Of a DNA stretch of 64,000 nt, positions 34,830-46,817 are shown piece by piece. The notes under the pieces were generated by a model. The model worked only from the letters and a program-made list of their open reading frames with translations, did no database searches and was not told where the DNA came from. How positions within the stretch are numbered: position 1 is the stretch's first letter; each line of letters starts with the position of its first letter. The stretch covers positions 13,192,086-13,256,085 of the forward strand of contig CM030717.1 in the NCBI GenBank assembly GCA_017979445.1, given 5' to 3'. A program made the translations under genes and the position numbers. The stretch is from Akebia trifoliata (taxonomy: Eukaryota > Streptophyta > Magnoliopsida > Ranunculales > Lardizabalaceae).

Positions 34830-35600
34830 TCTCATCATTACCTTATGATTAATAGACAATGTGTGTAGTTTACTTCTCTTTGGGCTTAGCATTTGATCGA
34901 CTGAGAAGGCTACTTTGATTGTAATTTTTGATGCTTGACCTACTGTAAAGATTTCTGTAGATTTTCTCTCTCCAAACTTCGCACTTGATCAGCTGAGAGG
35001 GAGTTCTTGGCTTTCAAATAAGGACATTTAGGCTTGATCTTCTCTTTAATTAGAATCCGAGTCTCTCTTCAATGACCTTGCTTCATCTCTAAATGAGGGC
35101 TTGGAAGCTTCTTCTTCTCTAGAGGGAGAGCTTCTTTTTTTAAGAGAAAGTAATTTAGGTCCCCTCCAAATGAGGAAGGATTTGGTATTTATAGACTTAG
35201 AGTAATTTAATTTTCCAACTATACCTTGAATTATTGAGCTGTGATTAGTTGGTCTAAAGGTTAATCTCGTCCTATTAAAATTTGAAGACTGTATGGATTA
35301 TTTGTGAGCTAGATTCATTTATTTGGGTGTAGTGCCCAATATTTGATGTGGATCATTTGGGTTTGTTTAGATCATGGGCTTTATCTATGAAAACCCAAAT
35401 TATATGAGTCATGTCTCAATCAATAGGTCCCACTTTACATATGTAGGCCCAACTTTGATTTTAGGGGTTTTCTGATAATTTTGAAAGCTTCTAGATCTCT
35501 TTAAAATTTTAATGGTTATAGTGTTTTCATAAATGTAGCTTTAACAGTTATTTTCCCAAGATTATTCTTAATATAGGACAAAAATAATTGTAACATAGTT
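34830..35600 (-). mobile_element. LTR-like promoter-containing segment
   Basis: On the minus strand GTCTATAAATACCAAATCC at about 35190 looks like an LTR TATA region, with a T/A-rich upstream part and a leader downstream that joins the gag relic. It may be the 5' LTR of the Tat relic or of another element. The termini were not identified. Confidence 0.3.
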
Positions 35601-35739
35601 GAGGGAAGGGTACCCAACTCATAATCTATCGTGCTTGAAATTTAGAAACCTTTTAGGAAAAATTTATTGACACACTAAGCAATTCTAAGGGCCTTTCGAT
35701 TTTTAGGGACACCTCTAAAAATAAAAAATAAGGGCACTT

Positions 35740-35990
35740 CATATCAAATGGCACCCTTCTCATCCTCCAACGATTCCGATGACTCTAGCAAAAAATAGAG
35801 GAGGAGAGGGAGAAAGGAGTAGGAGGAGAAATACTGAGAGATGGAGAGAGAGATTGGAGGAGGAGAAGAAGAAAAACATAGAGCGAGGATGAGGGGGGGA
35901 GGGAGAGGAGGAGGAGAAGTTTTGGCTTGTGACCGAGTTTCGACGTATTGGTTCACGGGAGAAGACAAGAGGGGGTTTAAGTTCATTGAG
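35740..35990. other. Purine-rich low-complexity tract
   Basis: GAG/GGA-rich DNA that gives a proline/serine-rich open frame on the minus strand. There is no conserved motif or gene context, so I read it as low complexity. Confidence 0.5.
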
Positions 35991-36149
35991 TTCCCTTAAA
36001 ATGGCCCGCCCTTAGATATACGTGGCGTGTTAATAAAATTTCCCAACCTTTTATCTATCAATTTACATTCTTCTCTCTCTCTTACTATTTATATGGTTGG
36101 GCCGTACATTTTCTTTCAAGTATTGTTAAAATAATCACAATTTAAGTCA

Positions 36150-36285
36150 GTGGCTATGCCACCTGACCTCCAATCAAGCCCAACCCAACAACTAAACAGA
36201 CCTAGTAACACTTCCCAAATCAGATCTATGACAGGCTGGGCTGGATCAAGCCGAAACCCAACCCATTGACAGCCCTAAATACAAA
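36150..36285. mobile_element. hAT-like element terminus
   Basis: The segment ends AACCCATTGACAGCCCTAAA, which reversed is TAGGGCTGTCAATGGGTT, a terminus shared by many plant hAT elements. The preceding sequence is GGGCTTG/GCCCAACCC-rich, as in hAT subterminal regions. The opposite end was not found. Confidence 0.4.
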
Positions 36286-37639
36286 AAAAAAAATATTTTA
36301 AATTTTACAAATAATACAAGAAGCATAAAGCAAACAAGAAATGATAATTACATTTATGGAAGAAATGGCACCAAGAATTTTTGGTACCTTTTTACTAGTT
36401 TGTCAAATTTTGTGACCTTTATGGTATCAATATACTCTCTAAATTTCATACTTGAATTTGGTCAGATCGAGTTATTTTCTATATTAAAATTTGGTTTAAA
36501 GAGGTGTTGATCATCCAAGTGTACAATATTTATATATTTTTTTAAGACTATCAATCAAATGAGTTTGGCATGTTTCCTACATATTTCCATTTATTTCATA
36601 AACAAATTTTGCACTAGAAAATAAATTTCTAAAGAAATGAAATATGGATTTCCCAGGAAAAATCAACTTCTCTATCATGATTTTCAGACCCAATGTCTCA
36701 TCTCACCCCAATTGAGAGCAAGTTGTGTTCTTGGGGTCATCTCGTCCTAGACGAGTCGAATCATTTTAAAAAATTAAATTTTTTCATATTTTAATAATAA
36801 TTATTATTGTTAATATTTCTATTATAAAGTCCATTAGTAGATATTCAAGCACAAAATTTTATTTTTAGATAGAAAAAATTAGATCATTGAAAATAATTAA
36901 TCTAATTGACTCAGTCGAGTTTTCATAAATTCATTTACAAAGTATCGAATCAATCATTTCATATCTCGGATGAGTCAGTGTGATGGATGATTTACATGAA
37001 ATATCTCTCTTGTAAGCTATGATATCAAGATGACTTGGTCTCGAACGAATTTTAAAATCTTTTTCCTCATAATTGTGATTTAACTCTTTCCCTTTTTGCG
37101 ACACCCATAAATTTGATTGATGAGTTTCACCAATCTTATATCAATTATGGGGTCACTTCACATGCTTTTTGTGATTAATATAAGCTTTATCATCAATTCT
37201 AGTAATCTTGGACAAATTGTGGAGTCATTTCACATTCTTTTTGTGATACCTCTTTGATTAACATAAACTTTATCGACAATTTCACCAACCTCAAACTAAT
37301 TGTAGGGTCACTTAACAATACATAATTTAAAAATCAACTGTTTTACTACCAATCTTAATTCTCTGAACAATAATTTCTTCTACTATCCATGGCGATATAT
37401 ATGTCCTCTTGCATTATAGTGTTAGGGCTAGCTGTATGACTTATTCTCAAGAGAGAAATCTGTCGTTTCTTTTGATTCTAGTACAAATAATTACAAAAGT
37501 TGTAAAATGAGGTACAATAATTAAAAATCTTGTCGTGACAGTGTACATCTTGTTTTCTTGTTCGAAAATCATTGAAAATCCCAACTTCTTATGAATTAAG
37601 TTCTACTCGTATAGAATTTTATGGTGATTTAGACTTGCC

Positions 37640-37982
37640 CCATACTCAGGGAGGAGCCAAGATTTTTTTTGTAGTGGGGGCACCTATGGTTAAATGTTTA
37701 GTTGAAGAACTTGAAGATGAATGGGTTTAGGGGGGCATTAAGAGGTTTTTAATTAGAAGTTGAAGATAATATTCAGGTTATTTCCAATTAGTATATAAGA
37801 AGTCCCGGTCAAAAGGCAATCATCAACAAAAAAAAAAAAATATTGAGAGGGAATTGGAGGGAGGTGAAAGTGTGGGGGCAAATGAGGAGACAAATGGAGT
37901 ATGTAATTAGTTGAAAATATAGGGGTGTCTCAAAGTTCTGTGAGAGCAATTGCCCCCACCAAACTCCACCCCTACCCATACT
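37640..37982. mobile_element. Non-autonomous inverted-repeat element
   Basis: The left CAGGGAGGAGCCAAGATTTT is followed by GTAGTGGGGGCA. The right, reversed, gives GGTAGGGGTGGAGTTTGGTG and then GGGGGCAATT. About 340 bp of non-coding sequence lie between. The GGNGGAGCCA/GGGGGCA arrangement recurs in plant repeats, but I cannot assign a superfamily. Confidence 0.5.
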
Positions 37983-37997
37983 TGGGGTTGGGCTTTT

Positions 37998-38517
37998 GCT
38001 AATGTGTGTCTTGAGGGTATATGTTAAGATGCATTAAATATACATTGGAAGTAAGTATTTGAGTGTATTTTTAATAGGAAATACTTTAAAGTATTTTAGA
38101 TAGAGTGGAGACACGGTTAGCTGGCATCCCATTTTTATGGCACATGGTTTTGTTTTTTGGGGACCCACTAACCACATATGGATATGTGATCCATCCATTG
38201 GTGATCATATGTACTGAAAATCATAGTGTTTGATAACTTGCATCCACCAGATCTAATCTCTTGAAAATAAAGTTAAATTCAACGATTTGAAATCATTCTT
38301 AAGACAATGCTATAATCAATAGATGCACATCACCAATCAAATCGATCTTTTGTGTAGATTTACCAAAGGAAGGACCACATATCCATATGGTTAGTGGGTT
38401 ACCAAAAATCGCCTGCTTGACATTGATTAGGCTGACTGGATTCCTACTTGTTTAGGTAATAAAATAATTCTGACGGTGTATTTAATGCATCTCAACGTGT
38501 GCCTTTAGGCACATGTA
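37998..38517. mobile_element. Large foldback MITE with nested inner palindrome
   Basis: Outer arms: AAGATGCATTAAATATAC after GTGTGTCTTGAGG on the left; on the right, reversed, CACGTTGAGATGCATTAAATAC after GTGCCTAAAGGC. Inner arms: ACCCACTAACCACATATGGA (38163) and the inverse CATATCCATATGGTTAGTGG (38379). The 520-bp unit is non-coding and would form a long hairpin RNA if transcribed. Confidence 0.75.
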
Positions 38518-38999
38518 AACAACACCCTTTCAAATTATCTCCTGTGTTTTCAAGCTGATGGCATGCTTCCCTTGACCTATGTCTTCTCAACTTCTCTTAG
38601 ATATTAAAAGAAAATAACTTAAATGCCCTCTAATCTTCAATCTCTAACCTAAAAAAAAAAAAAAACCTTTATTCATCTTCCAAAAATATGTCGAACTTCA
38701 AGCTATTAAAAAAAAACTTGATGTTTTATTTTAAACCTAAAAAACCTTGTCTTAAACCAAGAAGAAATTCATCCTATTTACAGGGATCTGAAGGAATTGA
38801 AGGAGATTAATCTTAAGGTTTAAGACTAAGATAAAAAAAAGTGAGACTTTTAACTCACTAAAAATTCAATCATGGACTTGACATAATCCTGACTAACCAA
38901 TCACATCAATCCTAACGAGGGTAGTTTTGTAAATTGGGGATACCCTCAATACAAGTGGGTTTGTGTGATTGTTTGATTTGGGATTTGTTGAAAACCCGA

Positions 39000-41360
39000 A
39001 TTGGTTTTTATTTTTGTAAGTAAAATTCTTTTTCCTAAAAATGTTTACGATTGAAGTCGAAAATGATTGGTTTTGGGGAGAAAATTAAAGAATTTTTTTT
39101 TTTAAACCTGGTGATTGAAAGTTAGGACATTTAAGCCATTTTCTATTAAGCTCCAATAGGGAAACATGTGATTATGTGAAAACATAACAGTATATCAAAT
39201 ATTGACCAAAATGAGGGCCGTGTCTAAACTACCCAAGAAATTATATAAAGAGTTAGGTCATACTAATTTCTATTCTTACTATTGCATGAACTACTATTTT
39301 GCGGTCTATATGGATGATATCTTGGATGATTAAATTGTATGAGTCATTTTCAACAAGAAGATCATCATCACAAAAAATCAATACATATTGGCATTTATTA
39401 ACTATATTTGAAAGCTACGTTAAATTAACAATTTATTTAAACATGCAAGATTCCTTAAATTCAAGTCAAGTTTTAGTGGAGTAAAGTTTTTAAAAATAAA
39501 TTAAAATTTTGTAAGGATGGTCTTCAAGGTGTAGACAATCATTATTCGTTAGGTCAGGATCCGATGACTTGTGGAAAAAACATGATCGCAACATTTAAAT
39601 ACAAAATCCAACGATTGAGATGTATCTTCGAGATAAGTATCCCCAAGATTTGTGTTATGGAGATTCGTATAATCTCGATCATTGGATTAATTTTTTGTTT
39701 ACATAGTCGGGATCAGATGTTTTCTAATGAGTCAACAAATCGCAACCCTTGTTCGCTCATGAGCAAAAGCATAAACAAGGAGTATATCCGACCTTGCATT
39801 CCCAAGTTTTAATTAATTTCATGAGCTCGAATGGTGATTCAAAAAATCAAGCAAAACATTGCTTTGGTACGACAATAAAGGAATCCTAATAATCAAACAA
39901 TTAGAATTGAATCTATTTGCATAGAAGATCAGTAAAAAGGAGCAAAGTTTGATCCATCAAAAATTCGAATAGCCTTGTGGCACACTTTTTCAGCCTTTTA
40001 ACCACATGAATGGTTTACTCACTATTTGACTGATCAATATATACCAAGTTTAATTGATTAATTATTGTCTCCGGAGGAACATTAATTATTGTAAAACTTC
40101 GATGATAACAAATGAGATCTAGTAAGGACATTCACAGTGGGTCCAAAAAATGTGTCACAAGAATCTAAATTTGCTCCTCACTTCACAATACATTTCGCGG
40201 CTTTTTTAAATCCAATGGTGAAAATTTACTATTTTTAATTTTTTTTTTTTATAAAGTTCTTAAATTTTGTGATCTACATCCCATAGGCATCTGATCATCA
40301 TTCTTTTCGATGTCACATGGAGATGTAGTCATCGAATTTTGGATGCCACCATGATATTGATTCATCCCATGTTTTGGAAAAATCGGAACAATTAGATATA
40401 ATGTTTTCAATATAAAATAATTAATTCTTTTAATGTTTTAAATGATTGTGACCTATATAAAAATAATAATTTCAAATTAATATGGATGATTATTTTATTT
40501 GTCCGAAATGAGAATAGTCGTACAAGTCAATTCCATGTCGATAGGGGGCCAAAGAAAAGACCACATGTCTGGTCTCAATACCATGTATACCACTGATGGT
40601 ATATCCCCCTCAGCGCTTTTACCATCAAGAAAATGACTTATGCATGCCGTTGTTTTCAAATGCTTGTCAATACCCTTGATTTTTTTTCACGAAAACATGT
40701 CGTCTATATTTCTATGAATCGTGATGATCTGACTTACTCAGGTGTATATATTTCTATGAATCGTGATAATCTGACTTACCCACATAACATACTTAATCAA
40801 CATGGCGTGATAGGCTCGGTAACCATAGATCTGTTCTCGAGATAAAGAACTACGATTCCCTAAAAAAGGTACAATTTTATATCCCGAGGAGAGCAGGTCT
40901 ACGTTTTTCGAGTTTGTCATGTCAGGGGTGTCAATTGAGTATGCCAAGTGGGTAAATTAGATTATCACGATTCTATTTCTTTTTCTTGGCATCAAGATAA
41001 ATCTATCTCCTACAACTCAAACCTTAAGAATAAGATATTTTTCCTTTGATTTCGGTTCACGAAAACCTTTTGTCTTTATTTCTATTTCTTGACATTAAGA
41101 TTCAATCTCCTATACACAATTCAAACCTTAAGAATTAGACATTTTTTTGTGGGAAAATTGGTGAATTTTCATATTGGAATAAATATTAAGAGCTTTTGAC
41201 AAAAGATTGAAGACAAGGCCGAATTAGATTAAAGAAGGTAAAGGTTGAAGACAATAGGTTTTGTAGAGAGAACTAAAGGGTTTTGCTAGATGTTGAATAT
41301 GAGCACATTTAAGTCATTTTCTATTAATCTATATATCTTACCAAAACATGGAGGGATATG
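39000..41360. other. Gene-free region with degenerate repeats
   Basis: No coding sequence was recognised. A 45-bp tandem pair (TATTTCTATGAATCGTGAT at about 40703 and 40748) and a roughly 120-bp direct repeat (40965-41155; CAAACCTTAAGAAT boxes) are visible. Confidence 0.5.
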
Positions 41361-41369
41361 CTTAGAGAG

Positions 41370-41490
41370 ATTCTCTTGCCGCACCAACTTTTGCTAATGC
41401 CACTCCAATTCATATGTAAATCACCAAAGAATTAGCACTCTTGGGATAGCATTAGCAAAAATTGGTGTGGCAATAGAAACTCTATATTTA
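41370..41490. mobile_element. MITE family 1, short derivative
   Basis: An almost pure hairpin. GCCGCACCAACTTTTGCTAA at the left and TAGCAAAAATTGGTGTGGCA at the right, closed by AGAGATTCT and GAAACTCT. It matches the terminal motif of the elements at 2032 and 9845 (CACCCCAACTTTTACT) but lacks their interior. Confidence 0.65.
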
Positions 41491-42222
41491 AAGGATTGGG
41501 ATTCCCTAACTAGTAGAAAATACATAATCCCACCCATTAAAACATGAAATCAATTGTTGTATTTTTCTCATGAGGATATATCTTTTTGAGATATGTTTTA
41601 TCAAAATATATATAAGTCATTTTTCATGGGCATAGTAAATTCAGATTCACTATCTGGTGGAGGCTTCAATTAGGTTATTTGGATAAATTTTGGAAGGTTC
41701 CGTAATAAAATTCAGAAAAATTTCAGAAAATTTGCAAATGATGTTTTTGGGTTTCTTACCCAAATCCATCATCTTCAACCCCCCTAAGTACCCTTAGCTA
41801 TCTTGTTTATGAGATTTGAATGTTGTAGAAAATAAAAATTTTACTTATAAAAAAAAAATTTGAGGATCAATGTAGAGAAAATTATTACCATATTTTATGA
41901 TTATTTGTTGATTTAATCAACATGTCCCTTCTTTGGAAAATTTTATGATTTTTTTTGTTTTGAAAAATTTAAAAGAATTTTGTAACTATGTTCATGAGTC
42001 ATCCGATGTTGATCATGTATAAATTATCCTTGAAAACAGTGGCGTTTGCTGCTTTTCTTAGGAGAAAGATTTTAAGTTTTTTTTCAAACTCACAAAAACA
42101 CTTTGAAACAGTTTTTTTGCCCACTCCTTTTCCACTGAATCGAACACAATTTTGGTGTTCAACATGGTATGATTCCACAATTATTCTTTGTAACAACTAA
42201 AGATGGTCCGACTTATCTGTCA

Positions 42223-42775
42223 GGAATGGAGTTCGACAATTTAATACGCAAAGGAAGATAATTTGTCACAAAGCATAACTTAATCCTCTATTCCTCTATA
42301 GCGCTTTTTGGCCCCTTTGCCATCTTTTAGTGTTTTACTAGAAAGAGAGAGAGAGAGAGAGAGAGTGTGTCGCATCGATGAGATAAAAAAGTATATATAT
42401 AGAATGGAGTTAGACAATTTAATACGCAAAGGAGGATAATTTGCCACAAAGCATAACTTAATCCTCTATTCCTCTATAGCGCTTTTTGGCCCCTTTGCCA
42501 TCTTTTAGTGTTTTACTAGAAAGAGAGAGAGAGAGAGAGAGTGTGTGTGTGTCGCATCGATGAGATAAAAAATATATATATAGAATGGAGTAAGACAATT
42601 TAATACGCAAAGGAGGATAATTTGCCACAAAGCATAACTTAATCCTCTATTCCTCTATAGCGATTTTTGGCCCCTTTGCCATCCTTTGTTTTACTAGAAA
42701 GAAAGAGAGAGAGAGAGAGAGATAGTGTATGTGTGGCATCGATATATATATAATAATAATAATAATAATAATTTA
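42223..42775 (+). repeat. Three tandem units of about 180-190 bp with (GA)n/(GT)n
   Basis: Units begin at about 42224, 42402 and 42593 with GAATGGAGT-AGACAATTTAA. They contain TTGCCACAAAGCATAACTTA, AATCCTCTATTCCTCTATAG, a GA microsatellite of variable length and GTCGCATCGATGAGAT. High identity indicates a recent expansion. The third unit decays into TAA repeats. Confidence 0.93.
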
Positions 42776-43156
42776 TTTTTGAAAATTTTTTTATTTGTTT
42801 TTTAAATTTGTTGTAGGTCATGAACACTAGAGGTCTGAGGTATCATTTTTTTTCAATTAGAATGATCTTAAGGATTCATATTTCCTAAATAAATAAATAA
42901 ATAAAATGTTTCCTAAATAATTATAGGAAAACAAGTATTTTATCTCTAAAACATCAATCATGGGCTGAGCTTCGAAATGTCCAATAATTAAATAGGACTT
43001 ATGATGTCACTCCAGTATTAGAGGTGACATCATAATTTCTCCTATTATGTGGTCAGTGAGTCCATTAATATATATATATATTTTTAAGATTTATTTCTTG
43101 GGTGACCGAATGTTTCTAATTAATAGCTTAAGAGTGAGGAGAGGTCACTTTGCTTC

Positions 43157-43164
43157 TATATATG
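43157..43164 (+). promoter_or_regulatory. TATA box upstream of the small membrane-protein ORF
   Basis: CTATATATGG lies about 30 bp before the first ATG (43192) and 45-50 bp before the second (43207). With usual plant TATA-to-start spacing, transcription would begin around 43187. The second ATG, in better context (TCCATGGCT), is then the more likely start codon. Confidence 0.5.
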
Positions 43165-43191
43165 GTCTGAACTCTGAAATCCTCCCATCCC

Positions 43192-43503
43192 ATGTCATCT
43201 TATTCCATGGCTCCTAATGATCAAAATCAGGAAGATCAGAAGCTTCTCTTCTCAGAAGACAGGAATTTTGCCTTGCATGGTAAGATTATGATGTTTGTTC
43301 TTGTGCTTATCTTTGCTATTTTCCTTCTCTTCCTCCTCTTCTGTCTTTGTCTTCGACATGCTCGAAGATCCCAAGCCAACGATTTAGATAACATCCCACA
43401 TGAGGTCTTCCCCGAAGCACATCGACAAGGAAAATTGCGTCCATTTCAAGATTCCAAAGAGATTGGCAAAGTGGGTTCGTTTGTATACAAGTCACATGCA
43501 TGA
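43192..43503 (+). CDS. Small single-pass membrane protein resembling the N-terminus of ATL RING-H2 proteins, RING absent
   Basis: An uninterrupted 103-codon frame (98 codons from the second ATG at 43207). After a polar N-terminus (DQNQEDQKLLFSED) comes the segment RNFALHGKIM and a long hydrophobic helix (about residues 33-52, VLVLIFAIFLLFLLFCLCL), followed by the basic RHARRS stop-transfer. The order of short leader, LHGKIM, membrane helix and LRHARR resembles the start of Arabidopsis Toxicos en Levadura (ATL) ubiquitin ligases. The GLD motif and RING-H2 (C-x2-C ... H-x2-H) are missing and the frame ends KVGSFVYKSHA. It may be a truncated ATL copy or an independent small protein. I saw no RING downstream up to 43.8 kb. 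Confidence 0.5.
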   Translation: MSSYSMAPNDQNQEDQKLLFSEDRNFALHGKIMMFVLVLIFAIFLLFLLFCLCLRHARRSQANDLDNIPHEVFPEAHRQGKLRPFQDSKEIGKVGSFVYKSHA

Positions 43504-44282
43504 ATTGATTCATAGTGATTTGAACAAGAAGCTCAATTCTAGTCTAAAACAGTTCTAATTGTGATGTTTAATTAATTATGAAGTTCATATGAGGTAGGAA
43601 TAGCTCTTTGGAGGGGAAAAGGTACTATGAAGCATATCAATGACCACTGCACGTTAACGCGAAGATTTTCAGAACTTTCCACCAATCCATGTCGTCGAAT
43701 TACTGCAACACTGGAACCTGGCGGCGGCAATAAATCTTATTGAGAGTGTCCTTGCACCCTGCGGTAAAATTTTAGCCAAGTTTATCTTGTTTGGTACCGA
43801 CCTCCTCTCTTCATGATTTTAATATTTGTCCGAGACCGAGATGACTTAGGTGAGCCATCACGGTCTCGTTGTCTATTGGGCCAGATAATCAATGTAAATG
43901 GTCCATCACATTGAAATGACTTGACCGAGTTAGGGTTGAGTCCAATAAGGACCCAATTTGATAATTTATTAGATTGGTTTTGGATTGACTATTGACTATT
44001 TTCGATTCTAATATAGCCAGTTTTCCCTCCATGTGGTGCGCCTGAAAGCCTTAGTAAGGCTTGAGGTCTGACTAACTTAATCAGGTTAGAGTTTTTTTCT
44101 ATTTTTTTAAATCAAATTATCCAAAAATGTTGATTTTTTTCAAATCAGATCCAATGGGAAACTTCAAATGGCAGATCAGATCAGATTCAAATATAATAAA
44201 TTTCTTATCATATTGATAACAATTTAGTGCAAATCCGGTCTATGATCTATCGACAGTCCGAAGAAAAGTCATTTAAAACCCT

Positions 44283-44533
44283 GAGGGGTTTGGCTCAATG
44301 GCAATTTCAAACTGATAAGCAATTAATGCCCATAGGTCGTGAGCTCGATACCTAAAAAAAGCATTAATTCCTCAGGGGCCACCCACGAGGGTGAACCCCC
44401 ACTTACCTAGTGCATGTGATGTGCGGGCTTCCACGTGCCCCAAGAGTAGTACTCGGACAAGACCATGGTCTATGGACCGGATAAAGTTTGGATACAGCCC
44501 GGTCTGCTGTCTACAGCAACACCCCCGGTAATA
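44283..44533 (+). mobile_element. tRNA-derived SINE
   Basis: Box A TGGCTCAATGG (44291-44301) matches TRGYNNARNGG exactly. Box B-like AGCTCGATACC follows at 44342-44352. The body has GGGGCCACCCACGAGGGTGA and GACCATGGTCTATGGACC, with a 3' end near CCCCCGGTAATAAAAAT. Head structure, length (about 250 bp) and A-rich end fit a plant SINE, loosely resembling the Au type. Confidence 0.65.
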
Positions 44534-45630
44534 AAAATACAAATTAAAAGGTCAATTTTTTAATTTAAAAAACTATTTTTTAAAGATAAATATGTATTAA
44601 TAAACATATTTAGTTAAACCAATTTGAATGATTTGCCTTTCCTGATTTTTTTGATGGTTAACTAAGCTAGACTCAATTTCAGGTAGGGTTGGGATACGCC
44701 AACTAAATAAGGGAGCTGCGATTGGGTTTGAAGTGCTAGGCACTTTCTTTTTGTGTCGGACTATTTGCACCCACTTTTTTGCTCGTCTCGCCTAGTTAAA
44801 TACTATTTTCTAATAAATAGTGAAATTACTCCCCACACCCACTTAAAAAAAGGTTTAATTTGTTATTCAGTAAGAAAATACTGAAAATTTATATTGTAAC
44901 TCAGTAAGATCCCATCGAATCTACTTGAAAGAACTCGGTAAGAATCTATCTATTAGAACATTATAGGAACCTACTAAATCCTTTAAGTAAATTCAACAGG
45001 TTTTTATCGAATCTATTTTAGAGAATTCTATATTGACCTATCAAATGAACCTTTGTTTGAATTTATTTTTTTTCGCTATCGAGATTTTTTAACAACTACT
45101 AAATTAGGAGTTGAGGTTTCCATGATCATTACTAACCTATTTTGCAAGCTCTAAGGATATTGCTTCTTATACCACAAAATCCTAGTTGAAACTTACATAG
45201 GTTCAAAGAAGAAGAAGGAGGAGAGGTGAATGAGAGAGAGAAGATGAAAAAGAAAAAAGAACAAAAACAAGAAGGAGGAGACCAAATCGGATTCGGTAGG
45301 AAATAATGGATGAATGCAGTAAAATTAAAATTACTACTTTCATCAACTCTTTAGGTGGGTGCAAATAGTGCACCCCTTTCTTTATATGTTGTACTTTCTA
45401 ACCTCAAACAACTTTTAAAGTTCTTCATTAAATGGATGATTGAGGTTTAAACCGATATACACATTTTATAAAGATCAATACTTGTTTTTTTCTAGAGATT
45501 ATTCCCAACTCTCCCTCAACTGTTTATTTAATGGACAGTATGAAATTATTGTCTGAGTTTAGCATTTTCTTTTCTCAGATCATCTATCTCACCTTCTTTT
45601 TTCCAAAGAGTAGATAGTTGTTTTCACTTA

Positions 45631-46330
45631 CAAATTAGCTCTAATGCATTCGGATCCCCAACATAAGGTATAGATTGTTAGATATTTATTTAGATTGCCT
45701 AGTATAAATCTTGATGATTTAATTTACTAACACAGTTAAAATATCACTTATAGTTAGATTTAAATTAAATAATTGTGTATGTGTCATGGGTAATGTTGTA
45801 GTGTTATTTTTAAAATAATGCAATGAATGAATTCTGTGATGGTGGCCCAAGCTCACAAGTAATTAAAATAAGAATAATGATTTTCTGACTCCCCACAAAT
45901 TAGCTCAATTGCATTCGGATACCTATCCTAAGGTAAAGATCGTTAGATATTTATTTAGATTGCTTGGTAAAGATCTTGATGATTTAATTTACTAACATAG
46001 TTAAAATATCACTTATAACTAGATTTAAATTAAATAATTTTATTGTGTATGTGTCATAGGTAATGTTGTACTGTTATTTTCACAATAATGTGACGAAATG
46101 GATTATGTGATGGTGGCCTCAGCTCACAAGTAATTAAAATAAGAATAATGATTTTCTGATTTCCCACAAATTAGCTCAATTGCATTCGGATACCCAACCT
46201 AAGGTAAAGATTGTTAGATATTCAGTTAGATTGCCTGGTACAAATCTTGATGATTTAATTTACTAACACGGTTAAAATATTACTTATAGCTAGATTTAAA
46301 TTAAATAATTTTATTGCGTGTCATGGGTAA
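45631..46330 (+). repeat. Three tandem units of about 265-271 bp, third cut by an LTR
   Basis: Units start CAAATTAGCT at 45631, 45896 and 46167 and share TTGATGATTTAATTTACTAA and GATGGTGGCC-CAGCTCACAA. The third stops at GTCATGGGTAA, exactly where the LTR at 46331 begins. This marks the insertion point inside a pre-existing array. Confidence 0.93.
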
Positions 46331-46817
46331 TGTGGAGGGAGAAAATCATCTCCCATCCGGACCATTCATTCACATCATCAACAAGTATCCCAAGTAGAAC
46401 ACATAGCATCATTTGAAGATAACTCTTATCTTATTAAGGAAAAATCTCAATTGAAGAGGATTTTTCCACTTTTAAGTAATTACTAATTTAGATAGGAGGT
46501 AATATGGTTAATTATAATTTAACTAAGATTAAGATTCTTTTTAGGTTTTTATTTTTTATTATTTAAAGGGTTAAAGACTATTGTAAAAGAAAAGAAAAAA
46601 TGAGATGAGGAAAAGGGGAGATCGAGGACATGTAACAGTGAAATTTATAATGGAACGACTCCCCGAACGCACGGACGTAGGCATGTTTGCTGAACCACGT
46701 AAAATACCTGTGTACTTTATTTTTCATGTTTTTTCTCTAATATTTTGTGTGTTTAATGGAGTGATTTTGATTCAAATCATGATCTTAAGGTGTATCACAA
46801 AAATTACCTCTACAATT
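46331..46817 (+). mobile_element. LTR of the 52-56 kb retroelement family (plus orientation), with PBS-like sequence
   Basis: It begins TGTGGAGGGAGAAAATCATC and ends ACCTCTACA, followed by ATTGACGTCGTCTGTGGGA. It is homologous along its length to the LTRs at 52421-52890 and 55533-56009 (for example CTTATCTTATTAAGGAA and GAACCACGTAAA). Downstream sequence to about 47489 and beyond 50657 is non-coding and may be its interior, interrupted by the hAT element. The 3' LTR was not found. Confidence 0.8.

Noticed and set aside
35744..35986. Proline/serine-rich 80-codon frame
   Set aside because: Low-complexity purine tract without conserved motifs.
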